From: Lactifluus volemus
Taxonomy: Eukaryota > Basidiomycota > Agaricomycetes > Russulales > Russulaceae
Direction of reading: 5' to 3'
DNA length: 64,000 nucleotides
Assembly (NCBI GenBank): GCA_022376515.1
Contig: WTXI01000014.1
Coordinates: forward strand, 372,001-436,000
Below the pieces are notes generated by a model. The model made no database searches. It was given only the letters and a program-made list of their open reading frames with translations, and was not told the origin of the DNA. Below, in pieces: positions 35,792 through 46,200 of the stretch. How positions within the stretch are numbered: position 1 is the stretch's first letter; every line of letters starts with the position of its first letter. Both the position numbers and the translations under genes were made by a program.

Positions 35792-37215
35792 ATGAATCGA
35801 GGACGAGGTACGTGTTACAGCCTGCTCTCACAACGGTGACTTATAGTAAAGTGTAGTTACAATCGAAGAACTCCCAGATGATGTCCTCCTAGACATCTTC
35901 GAATTCTACTTATCCGAGCCACTCCCGCCAGTGTGGCATCAGCGCACGAAATGCCAGTGGTATCCGCTGGTTCACGTGTGCCAAAGATGGCGATACCTCG
36001 TCTTTGCATCCCCACTCCGTCTCGATCTGCGCCTTATCTGCACAGACAGTAGTCCCGTGAGGGAGAAGTTGGATATCTGGCCCCCCTTGCTCATCAAAAT
36101 ATTGTCGAGGTCTACCACTCCTGGGGATAACATCATTGCCGCACTCGAGCACTCCGACCGCATACGCGAAATTTGTCTCTGGAGCATCCACTCACCACTG
36201 GACCGTTTAATTGCAACGATGCAGAAACCTTTTCCAGAACTAGAATCGCTTTATCTTGCGACATATCATGAGACTGTGCCAGCGTTTTCTAATACCTTCT
36301 TAGGTGGATCCTCCCCACGTCTACGGTCACTCCAGTTAGATGGCATTCCATTTCCGACATTACCCAAACTTCTTTTATCTTCCAATTGCCTTGTCGATCT
36401 CAACCTTGAACGGATACCGCAGAATGGTTACATTTCACCCGAGACGATGGCCGGATCTCTCTCCGCCTTGACCAAGCTCTGCTACCTTTCCATCGGTTTC
36501 AAATCCCCGGTCTCTTTTCCTGACCGACGTCCACCTCCACCGACACGTGCTGTCCTCCCCGTTCTCACCCTGTTTTGGTTCTGTGGGCCCAACGAGTACT
36601 TGGAGGACCTCCTGGCCCGAATCAATGCCCCTCTACTCCACACTGCCCGTATAGCTCTCTTCAATCAGCCCATCGTTGGTACCCGACAACTCGCTCAGTT
36701 CATCGGTCATGCACCGATGTTCATGTCGTATAATCGGGCAAATATAGACTTCATGAGTGACGCCGTCTCAATATATTGTTCCTCAATAGAAGGACATAAT
36801 CGATGTTTGAAATTAGACATTCCATCTATCAAGGGAGATTTACAAGTCCCGTCCATGGCACAAATATGCAGACAGCTTTCGTTCCTTATGTCCAGAATTG
36901 AACGGCTCTACATCCTAGCACCCTCTCAACTGTTGACGGCTTTTCGAGCCGACATGGATGACACACACTGGCGAGAACTTTTCTGCCCATTTACTGCTGT
37001 CCAGACCCTGTATCTCCTCACCATTCACCAGTTTTGGACACCCATCGTGCAAGCTCTGCATCGGTGAGGAATCAGTCACAGATGTATTACCTGCGCTGGT
37101 TGATCTATACCTGGAGGGATATCAGGCATCTGGATCGGAGCTACAGGACATTGAGCCGTTGATAACTGCACGCCAGCATTCCGGTCACCCTGTTGTCGTC
37201 CACCGCTGGGAATAA
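35792..37215 (+). pseudogene. F-box protein, paralogue 3 (truncated by a 5-nt deletion)
   Basis: Exon 1 (35792-35807, MNRGR), intron, exon 2 from 35857. The frame is open through the F-box (ELPDDVLLDIFEFYLSEPLP ... VCQRWRYLVFASPLRLDLRL) and most of the LRR-like part, but stops at 37067 (...PIVQALHR). Compared with paralogues 2 and 4, five bases (CTCAG) are missing after CATCGG, turning LSEES into a stop. The remaining 50 codons (SVTDVLPALVDLYLEGYQ ... HPVVVHRWE) are still readable to 37215. A 408-residue protein lacking the C-terminus could still be made; most of the F-box and repeat region would be present. Confidence 0.8.
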
Positions 37216-38300
37216 TATTAATCGGAACAAGGGCACAGATATCTATCATTTATTCTGCTAGATTCCTATGTTGTCTACAGCCATTTCTCAGTCGTGCCTA
37301 CACTTGTTATTCCATGCTTTGACCTTTATTAACCCATCGTGCTCTCATTGTGTCACAGTATATTCAACTCATGTTGTGCATACACGCTCAATACACCATG
37401 ATATGATTTTATGCCCTTTTACGAGGCAGATTCTTTTGTAGTCGTTTCCACCCTTGGAAATGTGCATTTTTCACAGCTCTCGTGTCCGAATATTTCGATG
37501 GGGAGGGGTCAAGATAAAGAGGACCGTCTACGAGGGAACTAGCAACAATCGCGCAGATAATCGTATGATGCTCTTTCCCTGGATTGTCCATTTTACCCTT
37601 ACCTACAGTTACTTCGCACCAGGCGAGGCCGCTCGCATCCCAGGCACTTCCTCAACCCCCCCGTCCTATGGGATCGAGCTTTTCCCACGCCAGGTGCATT
37701 AGCGTCGGGGACGTCTTGCCTCTCTTACCTCCGTATGCAGCTAGTCCCTACCAGATTGGATTGCTTTGCGATTCCCTTCTCGTATCTGTTCTGTAACCGC
37801 TTATGTTTGTCGAGGAAGGCTTGCCTAGGAATACTGGGTTAACGAAACCCGAGGAACGGGTACGCAACCCAATGTACCTCCTCATTACTCACCAAACCGG
37901 TGCCAGCTCTGCCACGTGCTCGAGATTGAAGGGCCTTGGTGTATCCGCATGAATCGTAAGCAAACGTAGTCGCGAACGATTTGAGCCAAGGCGACGGTTA
38001 TAAATGTCACACTTCGGACTTTGAAAAGCCCGTTTGCCCTGGCAGGTATCCGGCTAATAAACACTTCTTCATAATACCGCTGGATACGTGGAGGCTGTGC
38101 GGGCACCATCAACAAATTGCTGAAGATGGATAAAGACGTGCGTGATATCCACAGGACCAAACAGCCTTCTCCATGCGCCTCCGCTTGTAATTGTATTTCC
38201 TACGGCGTGACGGGTTCTATCAGCTTGTCGAGCCTCCTCAATGGCCCTAGCTCATCCGTCGCCAACTTGTTCCTTTTTTTAAGTTCATTTTCAACTTTTG
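37216..38300. other. Spacer with repeated F-box 3' flank and a conserved unknown relic
   Basis: After the usual downstream repeat (to about 37500), the segment 37640-37860 (gattcccttctcgtatctgttctgtaaccgc ... cctaggaatactgggtta) recurs at about 55560-55760 and 58690-58800. On the minus strand the neighbouring copy reads EDVAELAPFGLHNP, and here a related YYEEVFISRIPARANGL is seen. It appears to be a decayed gene of unknown family. No intact gene. Confidence 0.4.
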
Positions 38301-38950
38301 CGTGCTGATTCTGGATGTGATTCTAAGCGAGATGATGAGATCCGCGCATGAAGGACACGGAAGGCAAACAATACACACCATTCTCGACAAGCATCTCCTC
38401 CCAACCGAGAACCTCCGTCCCTATTTATGCGCTTGCTCAAGAGCGCGACTTGAGCTAGATAACTGCTATACACATCAAGTACTTCGGCGCGGTCTTCATG
38501 TTGTAAATCAGCTTCTGTCTTCGCATTGGCTGGCATCCTCTGTCTCCTCTGTCTCAACACCTCGACGTCCTCAAGATCTGGCGCATAACCATCAGAAATA
38601 TTTTATTGGGGTGACAGAGAAGGAGAGGCGCTGGGAGAGGATATAGCGGCAACAACATAGATGCAACTACTGATGGTGCAAAGAGTGTAGTCGTAGGGGT
38701 CAATGTAGACACATCCGAATCGTTGACAGTGCGGTGGCGGTCAGATCTACGTTCATGATACCATCCTCTGCCTAGGTAGTTTCGTATTCGTTTTCGACAT
38801 CACCGGCTTCCACTGCCTCGGTGGCAGGGTCGTCCTCGTCTCACTCTTTGACAGTAGCTGTGGAAGCTGCTGGCTGAGAAATAACATCATCCTCAGCGTC
38901 CTGCCCTGCCGAGGGATTCGGGGAATGAAACACGCCGGCAGTGATGGGGG
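38301..38950 (-). pseudogene. SDS3-like gene relic 3 (5' part)
   Basis: Resembles the region just at and beyond the right window edge copy (ggacacggaaggcaaacaatacacaccattctcgac against ggacacggagggcgaacgatacgcaccattctcgac) and the acidic N-terminal part seen again at 54960-55260 (cctcagcgtcctgccct). It therefore represents the 5' end of the SDS3-like gene. No open frame. Upstream of F-box paralogue 4. Confidence 0.55.
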
Positions 38951-39112
38951 GTCATATCGTCAACGTCGAGGTCGTCTTCTCCTTACGCATCATCGTCGAT
39001 GATTTCTTCATCCCATTTCGGTTCGGTCCCCATGCGGGCCGGCCCGGGGCAGGTTCACGGGGCTGACCGTCGCAAACAAAGCCATACAATAAATCACTTG
39101 AAGAAGTCAAGC

Positions 39113-40517
39113 ATGCTTCGAGGTCGGGGTTAGTTGTTTTACGGTCTACGCTCACAAAAGTGACTCATTATAAGGTGTAGTTACAATCGAGGCACTCCCA
39201 GATGATGTCCTCCTAGACATCTTCGAATTCTACATATCGGATTCTTGGTATCTGTGGCGTACGCTGGTACACGTGTGCCAAAGATGGCGATACCTCGTCT
39301 TTGCATCCCCACTCCGTCTCGATCTACACATTTTCTGCACAGACAGTACTCCCGCGAGGGAGAAGTTGGATATCTGGCCCCCCTTGCTCATCAAAATATG
39401 GTCGAGGACCCCCAATCTTGGGGATAACATCATTGCCGCACTCGAGCACCCCGACCGCATACGCGAGATTTGGCTCTGGAGAATACGCTCACAACTAGAT
39501 CGTTTGGTTTCAACCTTGCAGAAGCCCTTTCCGGAACTGAAATTTCTTTATCTTGAAATACATGGCGTGGCCCTGCCAGCGCTTCCCGGTACGTTCTTAG
39601 GAGGATCCGCCCCACGTCTACGATCGCTCCATTTAGGTCGCGTTCCACTTCCGACATTACCTCGACTTCTTTTGTCTTGTAATGAACTCGTCCGTCTTTC
39701 CCTTTCGCAGATACCCCGTTCCGGTTACATTTCATCCGATAACATGGCCACTTCCATTTCCACCTTGACCAGGCTTGAATACCTTCTCATCGGCTTTGAC
39801 GCCTTTGACACTCCGACTCCTCTTCCTGATCGGAGAGCCCAACGACCACTGCTGACACGTGCCAGTGCTGTCCTCCCTGCTCTCACCCAGTTTTGGTTCC
39901 GTGGGGTCAGCGAGTACTTGGAGGACCTCGTGGCCCGAATCAATGCTCCTCTGCTCCTTACTGTCAATATAATCTTCTTCAATCAGCCCGCCTTTGGCAC
40001 TCAACAACTAACCCAGTTCATCGCTCATGCACCAATATTCACGTCATACAATCAAGCAGAGATAGACTTTATAGGTCCTGTTGCCTTGATAAAATGTTCA
40101 TCAATAGAACAACATAGCGGATGCCTGAACTTGGACATTCCATGCATCGAGGGAGATGAAGTCTCGTCCCGTGCCCAAATATGCAGCCGCTTTTTATTCC
40201 TTATGTCCAGAATTGAACGGCTCTACATCCAAGCACGCCATCGTCTGCCTTTTAGAGTCGAGATGGATGACACACATTGGCTAGAACTTTTCCGCCCATT
40301 TACTGCTGTCCAGGCCCTGTATTTACCTCTCCAGGTTTGGACACTCATCATGCATCGGCTCAGTGAGGAATCAGTCACAGACACGTTACCTGCGTTGGTT
40401 GATTTATACCTGGAGGGGTATCAGACTCCTGGATCGGAGCTGCCGGACATCGAGCCGTTTATAACCGCACGACAGCATTCCGGTCACCCTGTTGCTGTCT
40501 GCCGCTGGGATATGTAA
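39113..40517 (+). CDS. F-box protein, paralogue 4
   Basis: Exon 1 (39113-39128, MLRGR), 52-nt intron with donor GTTAGT instead of the usual GTACGT, exon 2 (39181-40517): 450 residues, intact. F-box (TIEALPDDVLLDIFEFYISD ... LVHVCQRWRYLVFASPLRLD) then LRR-like region (FLGGSAPRLRSLHL, LPTLPRLLLSCNEL, EYLEDLVARINAPLL, SRIERLYIQARHRLPFR). The last 110 residues and the 3' flank are almost identical to paralogue 2, while the middle is closer to paralogue 1. Presumed SCF substrate adaptor. Confidence 0.87.
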
Positions 40518-41104
40518 TGAATCGGAACAGGGGCACAGATGACTATTGTCTATTCTGCTAGATTTCGATGCTGTCTACAACCCTTACCTACACTTGTTAT
40601 TCCATTCTTTGAATTCTTGTTGCTTTTATTAATTCGTTGTGCTCTCACTGTGTGACAGTATATCTAACTCAGTTGTACCACTGGAATACACGCTCAATAC
40701 ACCATGATATGATTTATGCCCTTTCACGAGGCAGAGTCTATGGTAGTTGTTGCTACTCTTGGAAACGTGCGTTGCTCACAGCTCTTGTGTCCGAATACTT
40801 CGATACCTTCATGTCTGTACTACAAGTATATGATAGAGTAAGTACTACACTACGTAGCTGCAGTTCTAAAATGTACTTAATTACTCCCAAACTACACTTG
40901 AAGAGGGGGAGGAATCAAGATGAAGAGAAAGAGAAAGAGGAGATATACAAGCTATTTGTGCTCTAAGGCTGGACGTGTATCTCCGTAATACATAGGCGCG
41001 GGGGAGGAGCCTGTGAACAAGACAATGCCTGGCGCTCTACGTCTTTTGACACTTGCAAGTTGAGCGAAAACAATCCCGAAATCGAAGTCCAGTATCATTG
41101 GGAG
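40518..41104. other. F-box 3' flank and unit tail (second copy)
   Basis: Same downstream repeat as after paralogue 2, ending with the unit tail at about 40965-41090. At 41090-41105 the sequence passes directly into the unknown relic, without the glucoamylase block present in the other unit. Confidence 0.5.
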
Positions 41105-41428
41105 ACCAAGCTAGCCAAGGAGTTCACCACGACCCAGATCTACAATATTCTGGTCCCTAAGAATCATTATCAGTACAACGGAACCGGAAGTGGCTGTCTG
41201 ACCTGGACGACCGCGTTGGTGAAGCGCCTTGAGACTGAAGGGGTTTTTCCCAGAGGTTCCGTGACGAGACGGGGGTTCGCGCTGATAACAAGTATTGGGT
41301 GCCTGACGAACCTGGTGCCAAGTTCTACGAATGAGCCTCAGATTGTCGTACCAAACCGTTGCTTCTATGGAAAGAATTTGTTATCCAGTCTGAATCAGGA
41401 CGATACAGCGCCGTATTCGTTCGACTAA
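41105..41428 (+). pseudogene. Relic of an uncharacterised gene, copy B
   Basis: LAKEFTTTQIYNILVPKNHY ... GTGSGCLTWTTALVKRLETE and DDTAPYSFD are shared with 34036-34330. The open frame here is longer (it can be read from 41060 to 41428) but lacks a convincing start and splice structure. Possibly a DUF7770-like fragment; low certainty. Confidence 0.4.
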
Positions 41429-41439
41429 AGTACAAGCCC

Positions 41440-41935
41440 GGTGACATTCTCCACAGCTACCTTTCCTCCTTGAAAGCGGTCCATCTTTCCCCACGATGAC
41501 GTTTCGAAAGGTTGCGATCCTGATGTGTGAGAGTGAGAGGTTCGGAATTGTCGAATAAATCGTTCCTCGAGGGGCCATCTACTTGTTGGCGTCCGTCGCC
41601 ACCTGGTGGCGCTCGTTGAAAAAGGCTGACCCCAGATACGAGGCGGATGAGATTGAACTTGACCAGATTTGGGGGATTCACATATCCGTGCTCATCACGC
41701 GCTCAGGCGGCGTAATGTAAAAGCCACACGGATCCTGCCACGTCGAAAAGGTGGGCCAAACGTGAGCCAGCGTTGGACATGGGATGTAGTCCATGACGAT
41801 CATGGAGTCCCATTGACATTTCTCAACGCGGCGGACACGTAGGACTGGGATGGTCGTCTCTGCGAAGAGAAGGTCGAGGTCGAGGGCGTTCGCTTCCGAG
41901 ACGTCTGCAGCGTCTTCGTCCAAGTCTTGTTAAGT
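41440..41935 (-). pseudogene. APH-family phosphotransferase-like relic, copy B
   Basis: Minus strand: ETTIPVLRVRRVEKCQWDSM, IVMDYIPCPTLAHVWPTFST, then LTLTHQDRNLSK. Relative to copy A the catalytic HQDLNL has become HQDRNL, and about 300 bp between the two blocks are lost. Clearly non-functional. Confidence 0.6.
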
Positions 41936-42109
41936 TGGTCGACGTCCGACAGCTGGGGACACATGCGCACCGCTACTTGAGCATTAGGAGTACGAGGGAG
42001 TAGAATTTACTCACGAGGATTCTCCTCTGTGGTCTCTTGTCCGTCGATCGCAGTGGAGTAATTAAAGCGAAGAAGGCGGTGGGGCGATCGCGCGCGGCCA
42101 CCCACTAAG

Positions 42110-42215
42110 ATTATGCAGCGTTCTCTGGCGCGTCTCTGCTCGAGCAACTTCTGAAGCACTTTTCATATCTCCCGGATAGCTCCGAATTGAAATACAGATT
42201 TTTCCGCATGAGGTT
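42110..42215 (-). pseudogene. SDS3-like gene relic 4 (short)
   Basis: cagcgttctctggcgcgtctctgctcgag ... tctcccggatagctccgaa resembles 63770-63890 of the SDS3-like gene. Only about 100 bp survive, upstream of F-box paralogue 5. Confidence 0.55.
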
Positions 42216-43037
42216 TTAAATGAAGATGAAGAGTCACCGTAGACAGGCCCTTGCGAGAACACGGCGAGCATGTCAAGCGCTTGGACTCCGCAAACAACGC
42301 AATACAATGCCAGGACGGGAACTCCGATCCAAAACGGGTCGCACCCTTCTAACTTACTAGTAGGATTCGGAAAGGCACCGGAAGGAATCAGGAATGAATC
42401 AAGGACGAGGTACGTGTTACGGCCTGCTCTCAATACGATGACTTATGGTAAAGTGTAGTTACAATCGAGGCACTCCCAGATGATGTCCTCCTGGACATCT
42501 TCGAATCCTACATATCGCGCTCTGAGAATCCGCACAAGGAGTGGCATCCGCTGGTACACGTGTGCCGAAGATGGCGATACCTCGTCTTTGCATCCCCACT
42601 CCGTCTCGATCTGCGCCTTATCTGCACAAACAGTAGTCCCGTGAGGGAGAAGTTGGATATCTGGCCCCCCTTGCTCATCAAAATATGGTCGAGGTCCCGC
42701 AATCTTGGGATAATATCATTGCCGCACTCGAGCACTCCGACCGCATACGAGAGATTTGTCTCTGGAGCATCGGCTCCTCACCATTGGACCGTTTAGTCAC
42801 AATGATGCAGAAACCTTTTCCAGAACTGGAATATCTTTTTCTTTTTCTTTGGAGAGATGATAGGACCGTTCCAGTGTTTCCTGATACCTTCTTAGGTGGA
42901 TCCGCCCCACGTCTACAATCACTGACTTTGGATGGCATTCAATTTCCAACATTACCTCGACTTCTTTTGTCTTGCAATAACCTTATCAGTCTTTCGCTTT
43001 TGCGGATACCCCATTCTACTTATATATCACCCGAAGA

Positions 43038-43042
43038 CATGG
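43038..43042. repeat. Target-site duplication, left copy
   Basis: CATGG immediately before the 5' LTR, repeated at 50784-50788 immediately after the 3' LTR. Removing the element and one copy restores the F-box reading frame (GAA GAC ATG GTC ACA). Confidence 0.92.
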
Positions 43043-43557
43043 TGTTACGGAATGCAGGACAAGTCGGACCTTATGCTTTCGTAACACTCTTACTCATCCT
43101 GATAACGTCCCTTCCACATGACTCTTATTGTGCTGACTGATTCTATTGTCTTGACTCCCCATTGTTTGCCCTGTTTCGTCCAGTGTTATTGTCCCGAGTC
43201 TCTATTGTTCGCGTTCGTTATTGTTCTTGACTTCATGCCTATTGTCCACCCTAGTTTGGTAGAACAATTAGCATAAACTGTATAAGTAGGCCTCCGCTGG
43301 TAGCTTGTACCCCAGCTTCGGCTTTGACCCAAATCGACTTGTTTCCCTCTCCTGAAAAGACAGAACTCCTCCTCCTCCTCCTCCTCTTTCTCTTCCCCTC
43401 TTACACGCCCTAATAAGGCTACTGAAGCTTGGTGGTTGTGCTACAACACCACAGGGCTCTGCGCGTCGTTACCTTGGGTAACCCTGAGCCTAGGTCTTAG
43501 GAGAGACCAGAATCACTTGAACCCTAGTTGGGACCCGGCCCTAGTCGAGCCGTAACA
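43043..43557 (+). repeat. 5' LTR (515 bp)
   Basis: Begins TGTTACGG and ends CCGTAACA, so the termini form an 8-bp imperfect-to-perfect inverted repeat (TGTTACGG/CCGTAACA). Contains a TATA box (TATAAG, 43281-43286), a CTC-repeat tract near 43365-43390, and the self-priming target at 43314-43325. Confidence 0.95.
43281..43325 (+). promoter_or_regulatory. LTR promoter: TATA box and predicted transcript 5' end
   Basis: TATAAG at 43281 is followed 33 nt later by AGCTTCGGCTTT (43314-43325). This distance is right for an RNA polymerase II start, so the 12-mer is predicted to be the first bases of the retrotransposon RNA. It is perfectly complementary to the primer-binding site at 43558. Confidence 0.65.
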
Positions 43558-43569
43558 AAAGCCGAAGCT
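43558..43569 (+). other. Primer-binding site, self-priming type
   Basis: AAAGCCGAAGCT directly follows the 5' LTR with no spacer. It does not start with TGG, as a tRNA-primed site would, but is the exact reverse complement of AGCTTCGGCTTT at 43314-43325 in the LTR. This matches the self-priming arrangement of the Tf1/sushi chromovirus lineage, in which the 5' end of the RNA folds back as primer. Confidence 0.8.
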
Positions 43570-43581
43570 CTTACCTAGTAG

Positions 43582-44450
43582 ATGTCCACTTGGGACTATC
43601 TACAACAACCAACCTACCTGCGGATCAAAGAATTGTTGATCGACGCACATTTGAACAAGAACGAGGCAATACAGAGACAGTATAACGCCAAACGGAGATC
43701 GGAGCAAAGGTGCTGGAAAGAAGTCAGCATTTCCTGTGTACACACCATTGGACACCTAGAAACAATCTTGGGTGCAGGAACAGAGTTGTTCCAATCTGAG
43801 CAAGGAAACACACTGATCCTCTACCTACCGGGGGATCACATTGCCTTCCATACGCAAGGCTGGACAGGAATAACGACGGGTCTTTAATCGTTGTCTGGGA
43901 TACAAACGAAGACGACCTTGGAACCAGGGTCATCCCCAGAGAGGACGACGACCTAACCATCGAACAGAAAGGGAGCATCAGATTCCTAGAAGATAGGAGC
44001 AAACGCACCAACTATACCAGAAACCAACGACCTATCACTCCTACCACGAAGAAGAAGGGTCGAGACCAAGTACAGGTCCCCTTGTGAATTCGTCAACAAT
44101 CGGTGGTACAGCATCTACTGGTCGAACAGCGAGTACTGGACCGACCCCACCATGAAGTTCACTAAATACGATTACATCCTTAACGAACTAGAACTCCCCC
44201 CCTCGATGCAGCCATCAGAAGCCAGCGAAGACGAGAGTGAGAATGAAGATGGGACGACGTCCCCCCAACAGGATTCAGCAGGAGCAAACTCCTCCTCTGA
44301 GGATAGCCAAACCAGAGCACCCCCGCCCACACAAGAGAATGAAGAGCCCAGGATGGTTACACCAATCACCCCCATAGACCACGCCATGAGTGCTCTCAGC
44401 ATCACTCACCAACCCCCATGTTTACCCGCTCAGCAACTATGACACACCAA
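43582..44450 (+). CDS. Retrotransposon leader ORF upstream of gag (function unknown, frame broken)
   Basis: The first ATG after the PBS (43582) opens a reading frame MSTWDYLQQPTYLRIKELL with a charged helical stretch (NKNEAIQRQYNAKRRSEQR), then GDHIAFHTQGWTG. The frame changes near 43870, continues as VVWDTNEDDLGTRVIPRED, and again before MKFTKYDYILNELELPPS and an acidic Ser/Glu-rich tail (about 44200-44400). Altogether about 280 residues precede the recognisable gag. I know no domain here; it could be the matrix-like part of Gag. Confidence 0.5.
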
Positions 44451-45555
44451 GCCAAACCACGACAATGGCGGGCCAAGCCAGAGCGGTGGCGGAGGCGGTG
44501 GCGGTGGTGGGGCGGTGGCGGTGGCGGTGGTGGTGGTGGTGGTGGTGGCGGGGAGGCGCGGCAGCTGCAGCAGTCGGGGCCCAACCAGCCCCCCCCAAGA
44601 AATGGCCTAAAAGGGATTCCACCTACGCCATTCAAAGGAGACAAGAGCCTGTACGATGTCTTCAAAACGGAATGGAGGATGTACAAAGCCATCAATCGAA
44701 ACCACGACGACATGCTCGTCCCCTACAACCGTGTCATGACGATGCTAGGAATGGTCAAAGGCCTTTGGTGTCAGCGTGGGTGCAAGACTACCTAGACACA
44801 ATCGAACAAGAAGTGGTCCAGCATGGGGAAAACGCGGAAATCCTCTGGGACAATTTCGAAAACGCTCTAGACGACGCCTTCAAAGACACTAACGAAGAAG
44901 ACGATGCAATCACAAGGCTGGAGCACTTAGAAATGAAGAAAGGAAACCTGGCTCAATACACGGCCGAATTCAATCGTCTCAGAAAGAAGGCAGGATGGGA
45001 CGCCGACAGCAGCGGCACCATCAGAATGTACAAAAGGGGACTAGACCTAGGGCTCCTCACCAGCATGCTCAAGCAAGTGGGGCCAACCCCACACCATGAA
45101 AGATTGGCAGGAGCTGGCCACTCAGCACCACGAGCGTACCAACAACTGAAGCACGAAATCAGCTTCAGGAAAGACGTCCCTCGGTGGGCCAGCCAAATCA
45201 TAGCCAAAAAGAAAGAGACCCCCCCTCAGAAAGATCCCTGGGCCATGGATATCGATGTCACCAGGACCGACTCAGCTAAAGCGGACGAAAAACAAAGGCT
45301 GAGAAAGGAGGGACGGTGTTCTTCTGCAAGGAACAAGGACACCTCTCTAGGGATTGCCCTAAAAAGAAAGGACAAAACACTCCCAAACCGCCACAGCAGC
45401 CCAGAGCTAGAGTCAGCAAGAAGGAGGATGACGAAACCACGCAAGTCGGTGACGACGAGGATCCCATCCAGATGCTTAGGAACATCAGGGCCAAGATTGG
45501 GAAAGGAGCCTTCAACGGCGCCTTGGATGGGCTGGTAGAAGAAGAGGATTTTTGA
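44418..45555 (+). CDS. Retrotransposon Gag (capsid and CCHC zinc knuckle), frameshifted
   Basis: After a glycine-repeat tract encoded by GGTGGC/GGT repeats (44490-44565) comes the capsid-type retrotransposon Gag domain: IPPTPFKGDKSLYDVFKTEW, then after a frame change ILWDNFENALDDAFKDTNEE, ITRLEHLEMKKGNLAQYTAE and FNRLRKKAGWD. A CCHC knuckle CFFCKEQGHLSRDC (CX2CX4HX4C, near 45316-45360) lies in a different frame because one T seems to be missing. A tail with an acidic end closes at 45555. It binds and packages the element RNA. Confidence 0.85.
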
Positions 45556-45601
45556 ATGGCTCGACCCGTGCAGCCTGGGTGCGAGCCCGTCTTACTCAAA
45601 T

Positions 45602-46200
45602 ATGTCGTATCTCGAGAACCAATACACTGGACATTCCCCTATCGTTCACGAGCGCGACCAAGACGGCTGCCGAAAAGCACTACTCGATAGTGGTGCCACA
45701 GAAAACTTCATTGACCCGAGGATGGTGGAAAAACTGGGTCTGGGATCAATAGACCTCCAGGAGCCACGAACGGTGTTCAATGTAGATGGAACGGAAAATC
45801 AAGACGGAAAAATCACCAGTTACTGCTCCTCAATATACTACAGGGACGAAAGGAAGCAGCACAAGTCTTCTTCATCACGAACTTGGGTGAGGATAGAATC
45901 ATCTTAGGATATCCTTGGTTACGAGAGTTCGACCCCCAAATTAACTGGAAGGATGGGAAGGTTCGGGGCCACCAATCAAGCTGTCCACCACAGGAAAAGC
46001 TGGAAGTTGAAATGGGCAGCACGAAGGGCGAAAGCATGCAAGACGAGTTTCAGCCAACAATGGGCGCAACGAGAAGGAAAGGGCAAAACAAGGTGACAGT
46101 CCCAGAACAGTTCCAGAATATGCCAAAGTTTTCTCGGAAGAAGAAGCAAGACGCTTCCCCCCTTCACGACCAGAGGACCTTGTTATCACCTTATTGCCAG
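45602..46200 (+). CDS. Retrotransposon aspartic protease region of Pol
   Basis: KALLDSGATENFIDPRMVEK contains the aspartic protease triad DSG at about 45686-45694. The flap side reads DRIILGYPWLREFDPQINW near 45890-45945 in another frame (GYPWL is the conserved second loop). It would cleave the Gag-Pol polyprotein. Frame changes near 45820-45890 and 46110 break the ORF. Confidence 0.85.

Noticed and set aside
43365..43392. CTC repeat in the LTR as a CRISPR-like or tandem array
   Set aside because: A simple trinucleotide tract of equal length in both LTRs; no spacers and a eukaryotic context.
44402..44713. Minus-strand open frame with long Pro/His runs
   Set aside because: It is the reverse of the GGT/GGC repeat tract in gag; simple-sequence translation, not a gene.
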